64,000 nt of DNA from Thysanoteuthis rhombus (GCA_963457665.1 OY735212.1:57836038-57900037), one strand, 5' to 3'; counted from the first letter of the stretch, positions 37,701 through 50,171 are shown. Notes: generated from the letters alone by a model not told the origin. Translations and numbers: made by a program.

Positions 37701-38482
37701 GGCAGAAACATACACAGGCATCTAACATGGAGAAAAAAAAGTTGGTAAGACAGACTCACACAGATCATTATGAGTGTATGGAGTTTTCTCTCTATTGAAA
37801 ACACACACTACCCAGGCCCTGTAGTCAACTAAGCTAGGATTTCAACAGCAAAGTCAAAAGTTTTTTTATCTGAGCAATTTTTAAAACATACTGGATTTTT
37901 ACATTTAAGAGATATTGTGCTTGTGTAACACAAGTTGGTCTTCCCGCAGAGAGGATAGAACTATTTTTGTACACAATTCCTCACCATTTCTTATGAGTTT
38001 CATTATAGTTTTTGGTCTCAAAATTATCTTCAAGAACCAAAGGTCTATCAACTGATACATTCAAATGAGTGGTGCATGAATTTATTTAAACAGTTCTATG
38101 TGAAGGATCAACAATGAGTGCCTAGGGCAGGCAGAAGCCAAACAATTATTAAGCGATACCAGCCAGAACTAGTAGTGCTACCACGTGATGTGAGCCAATC
38201 GGAACAAGAAAGGTGATGAGATGAGATGAGATTTTTGGACATTGAAACAGGACAAAAGTAAAACCAGATATTGAATCTTTTATTTCTATGATTTGAAAAG
38301 TTTCTCTCACAAAATCATTCAATAACATGTTTGTCCAAACGGAAGGGTGGCGAATGGATTGATCAAAATAGGGTAACAACAAAATACAATACAAAGAATT
38401 AGTCAAATGGTCCGAACAACATTTGGTTTTGTTTGTGCACACTTATCAAAAGTTACAAGAATAATCATTCTGTGATTTGTAG
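34723..38482. other. Intergenic or NEK 5' intron; no coding seen
   Basis: AT-rich. Contains G- and C-runs near 36411-36421 and 36929-36938 and an unplaced C/G-richer patch at 36730-36960 that may be another repeat. The frames at 37265-37534 and 38149-38442 match nothing known. Confidence 0.4.
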
Positions 38483-38951
38483 CAGGGGTTGGCAAATCTT
38501 TCTGGAAGTGGGCAGGATTAAAAATGTTTTAATGTATTGCGGATAAAGTTGGATAAAAATGAAACAATGATCATACAAGGCTTTGGAAACCAGTTTTTTT
38601 CTAATTACTTTGATATTTTCCATTATACAAAAATATACTTATATAAACATCTATATACTATCAATCAATGAGAATTATGAAATTCGTTTGTGTGGTCAAA
38701 ATTGTGTATATGAATAGACTAGTGGGAATGTTACAAAAATTTTGGCTGTTGAACATTGATTTGTCAAGGCAAAAGTGAGACTTTTGTTGTATTTTTTTTT
38801 ATTCTGAATTTTATTTTCCAATGACCAAGTAGAGATGAGATAAAAAATAAAGAATCAAGGTATGCAACATTAGATATTAAAAGTCACCAGGCCAAATGAA
38901 ATGATGTTGCAGGTAGAGTTTAGCCCACAGGCCATAGTTTGCTGACCCTTG
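38483..38951. mobile_element. hAT-type non-autonomous element (CAGGGGTTGGCAAA termini)
   Basis: Starts CAGGGGTTGGCAAATC and ends AGTTTGCTGACCCTTG, the classic animal hAT terminus, with flanking ATTTGTAG and ATTTGAGG as an imperfect 8-bp duplication. 469 bp, AT-rich, no transposase. Confidence 0.85.
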
Positions 38952-39164
38952 ATTTGAGGGATGTAAAACTGTGTGGTATTGAACTAAAGGTGTATAAGCA
39001 CATCGAGTTGAATTGGAGAAATAATAGAATTTGGTCTGCATCAATTAGGATGCTCTATTAGGATTCTTTGGCACTTAGTTAATTATGATATTTTCTATTT
39101 TACAATGAAAATATTTTTAAATAATTAGGATTGATTTACTAAGAACTCGTGCATTTTATTAACA

Positions 39165-39395
39165 GAGTATATCCAACTTATCGCTTTTCACGCTAAATTC
39201 AGCAGGTTTCTTGTTCTGGCAATCGACAATGCAACATATGTGATATTTTTAGCAATTTTATTCAATTTTTTTAGCCATTTTAGGCAAATCTATCTTTTAA
39301 AATGGCCATTAAAAAGCCAACAGGGTCTTCAACATGTTTTGGCAGTTTTTGAAGTTGATTTAACATGAAAAAACTTTTTTTTAGTGGGCAGCACT
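39165..39395 (+). mobile_element. Family C repeat, copy 1
   Basis: Shares with 48968-49118 and 51486-51711 the blocks GCTAAATTCAGC(A/G)GG, TTTCTTGTT(C/T)TGGCA, TTTTAGCAATTTTA, AAAATGGCCAT and TTTTGGCAGTTTTTGA, ending GGGCAGCACTG. Confidence 0.5.
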
Positions 39396-39424
39396 GAGCC
39401 TGAATGTACAAAAATGTACAGATC

Positions 39425-39805
39425 TGGTTAGTCACTCAATAGAAACTGACACATGACCAGTTTCTTTTATTAGTATACAGTGTTGGAACTATCTACTTAT
39501 GAGTTACTCATCTCAGCTTTTATTGGGCAATGATCATAAAGAAGTCTAGATTTTCCAAAACAAGCATAACTGCTGCTGGACATAAGCTAAAGGATCAATC
39601 TGGCATAAACTTACATTGTAAAGTGAAACCCCTACTAAAAACCTATTAAGGGGAGGGGGATCCCCCGCCAAAATACAGTTAAAAAATTATTCTAGCCACG
39701 ATAAGGTGAGAATGTTGAAAATTTCAGCCCTCTAGCTCCATTGGTGTGGTCTGTACACGTGATTACTGATATAGCCAGTCAAATTTGAAAACTTTTGACA
39801 GTTGG
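39425..39805 (+). mobile_element. Family A MITE-like element, copy 6
   Basis: Forward copy with TGGTTAGTCACTCAATAGAAAC, GCTGCTGGACATAAGCTAAAG, TTTCAGCCCTCTAGCTCC, ATAGCCAGTC and ACTTTTGACAGTT. Confidence 0.75.
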
Positions 39806-42800
39806 CAAAACTAACATTTGGAGAGAAATCATGAATCACCACCACCCATACATGCCCATTTTCTATCACACTAATATAGCATGAACTTATATTGCAAATC
39901 GAACACTCCACTCAAAACTAGAGTGGGGTGTGTGTGAAAACCCACCAACAAAAACAAAACAAACAATAGACACCAAAACACCAACAAAACAATTCCTCTA
40001 CTCACTGAAGAGAGTGTGTGCGTGTGCAGAATTTGAAGTTTCCAATCAGAATGGTCAGAGTTAGGCTTAGTCAAAGTACATAGATAAATACGTATACATA
40101 ATTGTCAGAACCCAAGAATAACCTAAACCCAACAACAGTACCTAAACCAATGTTGTGGGTAGTGGTGATTAATTACTGTTCTTGTAAAACAAAGGAAATA
40201 ATCCTAACTTAGAGAACTAAAAATACACATAACCAAGAGGGTTGAACTGGAAGTCCTTATCAAGTGTTTATCAGCCATAAAAGTGTCAAAATAATCACTG
40301 AAACTCTATTTGGAAAACACGCACTCAATATTATATCATTCTTTATCAGTGTGCATAAAACTGGTTTTCAGTTAATAACCATTAAACATGCATACACATG
40401 CCCCAGGAACATAACATGTTAAAACCAATTTGTAAAACATGAACTTAAATGCTAAATTGCTGGGGAGAGATCGGAGGTGGGGGGGTAAATCTGTCACAAT
40501 TTAATAAGCAGGGGGTTGGAACAGTTTAGGATCTGAGCAAAAAATATGAAAGCCGCGCGAGAAAGATTTATTAGGATAAGGTAAACATCTGGGAAGTGAA
40601 AACGAACAGTATAGACTGGATCAATTTGTTTTCTGAGAGAAAAAAAAAAAGGGGGTCAAACTGAAAAGTCTTTTGGGGGTACAAAATTTAAAAATTGCTG
40701 AAATGTGGATACTTAACGGAGTGGGGGTGCGGCAATAGACCCCCCAAGTGTAGATAAATCGCATATAATTCGAATGGTGAAGATAGTTTGAAGATTAGAA
40801 CAGAAAAAACAGTTTATTTCAACAAATTCATGCAAGAGAGTAAAAATTATAGCAATCAAAAAAAGAAAAAAAAAAGGTTCAATTGAGATTTGTTTAGTAG
40901 TTCTTCAATGGTCCAGTTTATTTCTTTTTTTCCCAAAGAAAATTGTCGATTGTACATTAAAGTCACGACTTTGTTTCTATTAGTAATGATGATGACAAAA
41001 AGAACAGAATAAGGGATGAGAGTTCGATTCTCATCGGGGGATTATTCTTCATTTCCCATCCACACTGCTTAATGATCGTGGAATATGGCCGTCTTGGAGT
41101 GGAGTAATTGAGTTACGATAAAAAGCAACATAAATAAGATGAAAAACTAACAAACAATTCATAATTCTAGTAGATTCGAATAAAAAATAAATAGAAGTAG
41201 ACTATTACGTGGAAATTTGACCTTTAGGACTTTAGAATTGTCTCTATGTTTAGGGTTTGTTTTTTTTACTGGATCAATTACCAAACTTCATCTTCGAGAA
41301 TTTGGCATATCTAACGAACTTCAAGTAAACTTTATTCTTCACTTGAAGAGATCAATAATAAGAAGCAATTTGGGACTGAGGAACAGGATTTTCACGTCAA
41401 TATTTATTTGGCAATATATAAAGTTGAGTTGATAATCCATATTGTAATTTCTCTTAGTGAAGACAATCCATTCCACAGAACGACTCGTTAAATGAAAATT
41501 CGTTAAGTAAATAATTAAACCTATGGGATTTCCATAATTCGTTCTAAATAAGATATATTGCTATCTCAAAACCCTAAAAATAACCTTATAAGTAATGCAT
41601 AATGTACTGATTACTTTCAAGTTGATATAAATATAAATAAACATGAAATAAATTATGTAAATCTCAATCCACCAAGGAAAATGTCCGTCAATCTACGTCC
41701 GTATGAAAATGAGCGCCTAGATACTAAACATAAATCCAGATAGTTATGGATTAAATCTAGAGGATTCTGGATTATCTTATGAAATTTCTGAGTTTTTTCT
41801 CTAATCCAAGACATTTTCTTTCTTTTTTTCAATTGTGGCCTTCTGTTAAGTGAAATTCCGTTTCAAGAGTCCTTCCTTTTGAGAGGTACCACAGTAAGTC
41901 TCATATTCATGAACTGAAATAAAACCTACAGTTGACTGGATAAGTTTGTTTTTCATATCAAAAAGAGTTTTAAATTGATGAAATGGACGAAAAACATCAT
42001 AGAATAGACTAATATATCTTATTTCACCAAATAAACACTAACAAATAAATAAATACTTATAAAATATTTTGATTACAAGAGTTGTTGAAGAAGATGGTAA
42101 AAATCACAGGCAGTACCAACATTTATATTTTCATACACAGTATTATTAGATAATTTTTCAATTTAGGTATATTCTTATACATGCAAAGATAAATAAATAA
42201 AAATGAAAAAGATACTGATAATCCACAATTCTTTTTCATTCTTTTAATATATATAAAATTAAATTGCAATATTTTTTCATAACATACTTCAACTTATGAA
42301 GTTTGTTTGAAAGTTGTTTTTTTTTTACAATTTAAAGATATACTTATTACAATATGGTGTGTGAAAGTATTGTTCTTTAAAGCTATTTCTAATAATATTT
42401 TTTTAATTTATTAATGGAAAAACCTTTTATGAAATTATTCAAAGCTAGTAAAAACTTTGATTAATTGAATTTCTTCCACATTTTCCAGCAATAATGTATA
42501 ACATAAATAAACAGAGAAACTTTGATGATATTCTAGTATTTATAAAGCTTTTTTTTTCTGTTTTAGAGAGTATAAAATGTATCCATTAAACTGTTAGGAT
42601 GTTTTTGATTTATAAAATCATGTAAACAATTTAATAAAAATGTGTCATCTTTGAATATAATTATTTTCCCGGGACTCATAGTCAAAAATAATGAAAAGGT
42701 AAATAGATAAAAGCAAGTTGAATAATAAACGAAGGGGACATTTATAATTAGAAAATAAAAGGTATTTCTAATGAATGTTGTTTCAAGATTTCATGTCAAG

Positions 42801-42901
42801 CGTGAGTGATTATAGCTGCATAGCAACAGTTGCTACCCAAAACCAGGTGTCTTCAAAAAGCATAGAAAGACACTTACTGTTTTTTTTAACGATATGTCAA
42901 G
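39806..42901. other. Intergenic or NEK 5' intron; no coding seen
   Basis: AT-rich with a G-rich patch 40470-40750. GAGTTCGATTCTCATCGGGGG at about 41021 resembles a tRNA 3' half, but no 5' half is present. A perfect palindrome-like TAGCAACAGTTGCTA lies near 42820. Confidence 0.4.
40105..40178 (+). repeat. Dispersed repeat pair member 1
   Basis: CAGAACCCAAGAATAACCTAAA ... TTGTGGGTAGTGGTGATTAAT matches the reverse complement of 59552-59625. Confidence 0.6.
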
Positions 42902-43212
42902 ATCCTTACTTGAAGCTTTGAATATAATCCCTTGAAAGTCGCCCTGGAAAGGATACTAGATAATATCTTGTGAAGAAAGAGCCTTTCGCGTTTTGGGTCG
43001 GTCCACCTGGTTGGATGTTTGCCTTGACTCGAAAAACTCTTCTTTCTCTCTCTTCTTGAACGTTTAAAAGCTAGGAAAGGAAACGGTGCTGTAGAGACGA
43101 GTCCCTTATTAAATGTCTTCCAAACGTTCAGCCGAATTTTCCTTTCTGAACCGTTAACATAAGAAACAAATTTAAAACAAAGACAAAAATTATTCTGAAC
43201 AAAACGCGTCAA
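42902..43212 (-). other. Candidate non-coding first exon/promoter of the NEK gene
   Basis: NEK coding exon 1 appears to begin at an acceptor, so an upstream untranslated exon is expected. This patch on the minus strand is relatively CpG-rich (about a dozen CpG in 320 bp, well above the neighbourhood), free of the dispersed repeats, and ends at a donor-like CAAGTAAGG near 42902. The open frame across it (42886-43212, 108 codons) matches no family I recognise. It could equally belong to an unrelated transcript. Confidence 0.3.
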
Positions 43213-43349
43213 ATAATAAAAACTCTATCAAATAAGGATCATAAATTTTATTGACACCGATATATTTGTTTACATAATTTCTAGGGAGTGTTTCAGTCTC
43301 TACCATGTCAACTTACCAATGATAGATTAAATATATCCGTACCTCGCAT

Positions 43350-43755
43350 AAATGAATCACCGTATCTACAGGTTCATCAGAATTATCTAAAAAAATTATC
43401 TGAATATACTCAGACAGAAAGAAAAAACAGCACAAGATTTATTCAGGCATTGTTTGTCTAAAATGACCATAGAGCCCCTTAAAAGCACTTTTTTGGGGGA
43501 AAAAAAAGGCTTTGAATATGATGCTTAGTAGGGTACTCATGCAAATTTTCAACGTTTATCCACCAAAATGTGACTAGGAGTGTCCAAAGACGCACACACA
43601 CACACATGATCGTACACACCCACACCCATACATACACACCCACACCCGCACACACCCACGCACACATAAACACAGATGTGCAAAGAGCGAAGAGTCTGTA
43701 GCTCACTTGTCTGGTGGGCCGAGAGGGCCATTTGTGGAGTCAGGTGATTAAATTT
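43350..43755 (+). mobile_element. Family B MITE, copy 3
   Basis: AAATGAATCACCGTA, CAGCACAAGATTTATTCAGGCA, CCACCAAAATGTGACTAGGAG, TCTGTAGCTCACTTGTCTGG, GGCCATTTGTGGAGTCAGGTGATTAAA. A CA-rich expansion (about 43595-43675) lies inside. Confidence 0.75.
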
Positions 43756-43796
43756 ATGTCATTCAAAAGTTGTTATTTTCTATCTTCATTATACTT

Positions 43797-43814
43797 TATA
43801 TATATATATATGTG

Positions 43815-43873
<59 letters not shown>

Positions 43874-43884
43874 GTATATGTGTG

Positions 43885-43921
<37 letters not shown>
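43797..43921. repeat. Compound (AT)n(GT)n(GA)n microsatellite
   Basis: Interrupted AT, then TG, then GA tracts in series, about 125 bp, just after family B copy 3. Confidence 0.95.
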
Positions 43922-45719
43922 GAAGTACAGATGATGTTGCTATTTTCGGACAATATTAAGAAAGCTGCTGGATCAGTTTTGAACCTAGGAGTGGTTCGCG
44001 AGACTTCTATCAAATCTTTTGGCTCCAGTCCTCATACTGCATCCTTTTTTTCTCCTCCTCTAACATTGACTGGAAATCAAAGTAGGGTGTGGCCTGTAAA
44101 CCTGTCACAAACTCCTAGGATATTTTTAATGATGGGAATTCTAGAAAAAAAAGAGCTACTCACTTCGCGTCTCAGGGTTTTTGTACTATTTAGTGTAGCC
44201 AATTAGACGTGGGCGTTCTGGTGTGTGGGTTTAGTTGTCAAACCTATTTTGGCATAAGTCTGACATTTTGGTATTAAGAAAAAATGTTGATTGATTCATT
44301 GACACCCAAAGGAGAAACTTGAAAATGCCTTTAAACTGAATCAACTTTATCTAAAATGTATCCTTGTGTAGATTAAATTTGAAGTTAAAAAAAAAACTAT
44401 AATACTGTTGGGAACCCTTCATTCAAAATACCTGTGACCAGAAGTGTTGCTTGATGAGATTTAATTGGAAAAGGGGAGCTTGTAATGGAAGGGGAGTAAT
44501 TTCAAGGGTTCCTTATCTACGCTTATCTCCCATTAATTAGATTCGTACAATAGATGATCGTTTTTTTGTGCTATATTGTAAGAAAAAAAAAATTTTGAAA
44601 TTATTTCAATTAATCTTTAATATTTACTCGAAGTTCCTTCATTCAGATACAACGAACAAAATCATTATTAAATTGAGTAGTGACAGTAACAGTAGCAAAA
44701 TGGATTGAAGAAAAAAAAAATGATAATAATTGGTAAAGGAGGTTTTGAGGAGGGGAAATTTGAAGGATAACAAACAAGAGAATAGATTACAATAAACAGT
44801 ATCTTTGGGTTTGGGGTTTTTTTTCATTTGAGATATATAAAAAAGGTAAGCATTGAATTACAAGTAACTGTAAATGTAATAGAAACTAAATCTGAGAATT
44901 TTAACTTGTTTTGTCTATTACCATTTTTTGTGTAAACATAATTTCACTTTTTGAAATGAATTAAAGGAAAATAATTCAATTTTATTGTATTCAAAATGTG
45001 TTGTTTTGGATTTCAGAATATTTCTGTTTTTGGTGTTTCATATAAGGGGTGCTAAACAGCATATAGACTGTATTAATATTCAGCTATCATAGCAAATCGA
45101 AAAGGAAACACCATCCAAAGAAATACTAAGTACAATCATTATGGATTGCCAAAGACTGTACCAGAGAACACAAAAAAAATGATGAAAATTTTGTAATTCA
45201 CTTTCATTCTGCTTCAAACAAACTGAAATATGGAGGTAAATTTTAATAAAACCTGCTGCTTAATTTTCTTAAACTCCAAGTTTTATTTACAGCGTGAAAT
45301 ATTTTTCTATAAAGTTAAATTTACAGTTTTGAAGCTTTTCAAAGTTTCACCTTTGAATGATAATGAATGAGTCAACATTTTCTTACTGTCAAAACTTCTC
45401 TCACCAAATTGGCTCTTGTCAAATTAGATGAGGCATGAACATTCACACCAGAATGTCCAAACCTAATTGACTCTGCCACAATCTCATTATGAGGATGTCT
45501 TTTCTGTTGTGACTGTGCAAGCATAATACATTATACATTGTGAGTGAGCCGTTTACAAACTCCAATAACACAAAGGAAAGTGGACTTTGATGGGCCCCTT
45601 TTATGTAAGTGTCATTTAGAAAAAGAAGAAATTATCACTAGAAGATCAATTAGTAAATTCTATTCACATCATACTTTTTCATTTTATTTATCAAAAGAAT
45701 TTTAAAATATCTGTGCATA
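43922..45719. other. No gene seen
   Basis: AT-rich intergenic sequence; the open frame into 43940-44206 starts within the microsatellite and has no recognised domain. Confidence 0.4.
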
Positions 45720-46020
45720 GATGAATCACCAAAACCTATGCCTATACCAGAACTAATCAATTGAAAAAATTATCGAAAATCATCTAAAAACTTATTTTTA
45801 AAAAATAGATCTTTTATTTGAAATTATCTAAAAAAAACTATCGAAAGGAAAAATAGATCTTTTATCTATTTTTATTTCAAATTATCTATAAAATTACCAA
45901 AAGGAAAAATAGATCTTTTATTTAAGATTATCTAAAAATCAACAGCATAAAATTTTGGCATGGCTGTTCCAAAATGGCCGTATAGACGCCAAAAAAAACA
46001 AAAAAGCACAGAGACTTACG
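45720..46020 (+). mobile_element. Family B MITE, copy 4 (3'-truncated, internal tandem)
   Basis: GATGAATCACC at the start, GCATAAAATTTTGGCATGGC and CCAAAATGGCC further in; the GGCTACAGTG end is missing. The block AGATCTTTTATTT..AAATTATCTA is repeated three times between about 45806 and 45940. Confidence 0.6.
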
Positions 46021-46086
46021 CACACACATTTGCCAATCCCGGATAGTTCATAGTGGAAACTCAAGATTTTACACACACACACTTTC

Positions 46087-46366
46087 AACGAGGAGGAAAT
46101 TGCTTTTTATTTTTTGGAAATTTCCACCCTAAATAGAATTTTAGTGTTGGGTTCAATTTGTAATGTATGTTTATGCTAAATTAATCCTTTAGCTTGTGTC
46201 TCACTCACTTTTTGAAAATTCAAATTCTTTTAGTGATCACTATCCAATATTATGCAAAAGAAGTTATTTATTGATCACACCTTTTTGCAGTTTTTTTATT
46301 GATCACCCCTCAACATGGTATGCTGCTTGAGGACATAGATCACATGACAGTTTCAATTGAGTGTAT
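46087..46366 (-). mobile_element. Family A MITE-like element, copy 7 (truncated)
   Basis: Reversed copy with GGGTTCAATTTGTAATG, TGCTAAATTAATCCTTTAGC, TTAGTGATCAC, TTGATCACCCC and ACAGTTTCAATTGAGTG. It lacks the AGCCCTCTAGCTC end and lies against family B copy 4. Confidence 0.65.
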
Positions 46367-46929
46367 GGAGACCATACAATTCACTTCTGAATCAGGAAAA
46401 AAAATTTCTGACTCAGGAAGTACCATAGTAAAGTATCAGTCACATGAAAGAGTGGACAATAGACATCAATTGATATAAACTGAGGTAAAAAAGATGGACA
46501 ATGAAGTATTAATTGAGACAAGCGTAGGCCTATTCAAAATGTGTATCAAGACACTGTTTTATATTTATTTATGATGTCAATTATAGCAACAATCAAAACA
46601 GAAATATTGTTGTTAATTGTAATAAGAAACAAAAGAGAAATTGGGTAGAAAAAAAATTCTTTATCTATCTATCTTTTCTTCCCTTCCTTTCTCACCCAAT
46701 AATATTCAAAAACCACATTGTATCATAAATACATCATTTTTTATTGTAAAAGTATTATGTGGCCATTTCAGTATAGAATTTTATTGTAAATCAAGCAGTG
46801 TCCCCCCCTTATATCAAGAACCGTAGACCCGAACAACTTCAAATTTGACACTGCAATGTGTGGTACACAGACTGACATATCTTGTGAATATCAACTTCAT
46901 ACAGTGACCAGTTGTTGAGTTATCTTTGG

Positions 46930-46973
<44 letters not shown>

Positions 46974-48967
46974 CTAAAATTATAGTAAAGATAAAGATAA
47001 AAAGTTTCATTCATAATATTCATAAGTAATAAAGTAATTAAAAATTGAATGAAAGTTTATAGAGATGTCATAAAAGAGTTGATATCTGCATTCTGTACAT
47101 ATTATAATTTCGTTGACTTGTAGGAAGTGTATTTTCACTAAATTTCGCAAATGTCTATGTATGAATGTAGACGTCAATGTGGCTGAGTAAGTACAAAGCA
47201 TAAAAAAGAATAGAAAATCAAACTTTCTATTTTGCCGTGACTTGCAAACATGATTGTGTTTTTTGGAGAAAAAAAGAAGTTTACTCAGCACAGGATAGCT
47301 GAATGGCCAAGTCTGGTTAAATTTGAGTAACCAGTTTTGAAAAAAATGTTGTTACTTCTGTTATTAATTGTTTGGAATAGGTTCACCAAAGTATTATGTC
47401 AATATTTGCATGGGAAATAACCTGGTTAGATGCTGTATATGATGGAATCGAAAATTATGCAGGCAATTTGGCACAACAAAGACTATTCACTTTGTACACG
47501 AGTTTATTTGGAGAAAAAGTGTGAGAAATGACAAGGTTTTTTTTATCATCACCTTTGAATATTTATTCATCTTGGAGTCACAAATATAAAAGAAATATTT
47601 CATCTTTTTACGTTCTTAATTGCTAGCCAAAACCTAACACTAACTGAAACTCTAACCATAAATACACTAACACTAACCCTAATTTGTATTCTTTGTCATT
47701 AGATTAAATGAAATACAGTTTCGAACGCTCTGAGTTTTTTCTTACTATTTTTTTCTGTCAACAACAGCTAATGATGTCTGTTGTTATCTCCCTTCTAGAA
47801 TATTGAGATAATGTTTTGGTGAGCCTATTCTTAACAATTACCCTGTTATCTTCCAACAATTGGAAGTTTTTGGCAGTAACTGTGAATTTAAACAATCAGT
47901 GGATGGATTAAATCAACCAATTGTTGATTGTCCAATTTGTATTTGTATTTGTAAAGATTAGAAAAACTGACTTCCTTAGATCTTATGTATAAATGCAAAT
48001 CTAAGATTTTCATGATTTAGATAATGAAAAATAATTAATGTTCTATCTTTCTCAATCTCTCTTAGTGAGTTGTCTGGTTGGCAAATACAGATCAAAAAGC
48101 AAACGTCACTTAACCCTATGGGCACCACCATCATTGAATTGCAATCTCATTCCCACTCCCTCAGTTGATGATAGATACGAAAATCCGGTCAGAAATCTGT
48201 TGTGCATGTGGTATGCATATATTGGCATATTTCTGATGCAAAATTCTGTTATTGTTCTACTCAGATTTTGTCTGGAATTTTGTGGTAAAATGTACTGTTT
48301 TTCTTATAAAATTTTAAGAAAGTTGTATTAAAAATCCTAAAATTCAAAATGGCCGCCTCCTGATGATGTTATCATGCGTATATTAGATAATGATATTTTT
48401 TCTCAACATAAACCTTGTGCCGTACTGATCATCTCATTTCCATATAGCAACCTTCTATCAAGAACCATTCAAAATATACAAAATCAAATCTATCGGGTTG
48501 TCCTCGAAAACTTGTGACTGTGTGATTATCTCATCCTGGTAGATTTCTAATGATTTTCATGATTCATCATTCAGAACCTGGATGGAACAACCTGACATTG
48601 AAAAGCTAGCAAATGACCAGTAAAAAGGACAGCTCTTACTTTGAACTATTTGACATCCTGCAGTTTTCTTATTGTGACCTTGTTCACTCTTTAGTCAAAT
48701 GATAAGAATCTTGAAAACACTCTGAAGTAGTAAGTGAATTTTGAAGGTAAAATGATAAAATATATTTGCGTCTAATGAAATGCACCACTGCAAATGCGCT
48801 TTTGAACTCTTTTCTGGAGTCTACCTTGATCTTGATTAAGCAGACAGGAAAATAGATATATAAAGATATTCATACATATACAGGCACATTGCCAGGGGTG
48901 GGGAAATGGCTCCCCCTGGTGAATATGATGTGAATTAATTTTTATCATAATAATCATAAAGCACTTC
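46367..48967. other. No gene seen
   Basis: AT-rich, with a CA microsatellite, a degenerate CTAACACTAACCCTAA patch near 47670, and GTTATCTCCCTTCTAG at 47791. The frame at 48038-48331 has no recognisable family. Confidence 0.4.
46931..46971. repeat. (AC)n microsatellite
   Basis: About 20 uninterrupted CA units. Confidence 0.95.
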
Positions 48968-49118
48968 AAGTGCTGTCAATTTAGCACTTTTGGGGCTAAA
49001 TTCAGGGCCTTTCTTGTTTTGGCAGTGGAAAAAAATGACAACTTAGTGTAGGTGTTCTTAAACAAGGACATTTTTTGGCAATTTTTAAAGAATTTAGCTC
49101 TTTTTTGGCAACACAGAG
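48968..49118 (+). mobile_element. Family C repeat, copy 2 (short)
   Basis: AAGTGCTGTCAATTTAGCAC, GGGCTAAATTCAGGGCC, TTTCTTGTTTTGGCAGTGG, ending TTTTTTGGCAACACAG. Its ends resemble inverted AGTGCTGTCAA/TTGGCAACAC. Confidence 0.5.
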
Positions 49119-49459
49119 CACTTTTACTACCAGCCCTTGGACTTAATAGATATACCCTGGCAGTGGGCCAGCTGATAAATCTCATATCTGTACATCTCAG
49201 AACTTATATCAAAACACATTTCCAGAAACTGTTGCTGGAATCAAACTTTAATGCTTGTTTGAACATATTACATTATTTCATCAAAACAAATATCATTTAT
49301 TGCAACTCAACCAATCAAAAGATTATATTCCATACATGCATAAAAAACAAATCTCCTGTTGAATATTATGAATACTCACCATGATTGAACCACCGCAAAG
49401 TCAAAATTTCATGTCATGTTAAAAAATTCCATCAAATATGGTCAGGATAAATTCTATTT

Positions 49460-49688
49460 AAGATATCACTGGCATTTTCCACAGGAAAACATCCAAGATA
49501 GAGTAGAAAAAAACTCTAGATTCTGGAGAATCAAAAATATTCTTAGGAAAAGGTCAAGTGGAGTACTGGTGCAAATATCCAAGTCTGTGGACAAAACAGT
49601 ATGGACATGAGTACTGAAACACACATGCATTTGAAAAGGGATAGAAGCCTTTGCCATCTTTGGTGGCTACAGTCATTCAATTATCACT
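49460..49688 (+). mobile_element. Family B MITE, copy 5 (5'-truncated)
   Basis: Retains GGTCAAGTGGAGTACTGGTGC (consensus GGTCCTAGTGGTGTGCTG) and the end TGGTGGCTACAGTCATTCAATT. It meets copy 6 tail to tail. Confidence 0.55.
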
Positions 49689-49699
49689 GGTTATTCTTT

Positions 49700-49997
49700 A
49701 TTGAATCACTGTAGTTCAAGAAATAGTTTCCCAACTTACTAACTAACTAATTAGCTCATCTATATGTCTGTCTGTTGATTTGTTTTTATCTCTGGGTGCT
49801 TGTGGTCACATTTTGGGGGCTACTACCTTGAAAATCTGCATAAGTACACAACTAGGTACCATCTAAAAATGCTATTTTTGTTTATTTTCAAAAAGGTGCT
49901 TCTATGGATCTCTAAGGTCATTTTGGACCAACAATGCCCAAATCTTGTGCTGGTACTTTTTTTTAGATAATTTTTGATAAGAGATCATTCATGTTTT
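49700..49997 (-). mobile_element. Family B MITE, copy 6
   Basis: Reversed copy: TTGAATCACTGTAG, TGGTCACATTTTGGGGGCT, AAAAAGGTGCTTCTATGGAT, GCCCAAATCTTGTGCTGGTA. The neighbouring copy 5 is in the other orientation about 15 bp away. Confidence 0.7.
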
Positions 49998-50061
49998 TAG
50001 CTAAAGTTTGTGTGTGGTGTACAAAGAATAGGTAAATTTTGTTGTTCCTTGTGCTTTATGT

Positions 50062-50132
50062 ATGTGTGCGTGTATGTATATGTGTGTGTGTGTGTGTATG
50101 CGTGTGTTTGTGTGTGTGTGTGTGTGTATGTT

Positions 50133-50170
<38 letters not shown>
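50062..50170. repeat. (GT)n microsatellite with interruptions
   Basis: GT units broken by TATG, TTTG and CG; the flank continues AAGTAAGTATGTAAGT. Confidence 0.95.

Positions 50171-50171
<1 letters not shown>

Noticed and set aside
41019..41045. tRNA-like GAGTTCGATTCTCATCGGGGG
   Set aside because: A T-arm-like string only; no matching acceptor strand, D-arm or anticodon arm upstream.
42815..42835. TAGCAACAGTTGCTA as an RFX X-box
   Set aside because: The half-sites are in the wrong relative orientation for the X-box consensus.
43714..44206. Open frames across the compound microsatellite
   Set aside because: Tyr/Ile/Val runs come from dinucleotide repeats; the remaining C-terminal part has no recognised motif.
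47640..47690. CTAACACTAACCCTAA telomere-like repeat
   Set aside because: Too short and degenerate; not TTAGGG-type tandem repeats.
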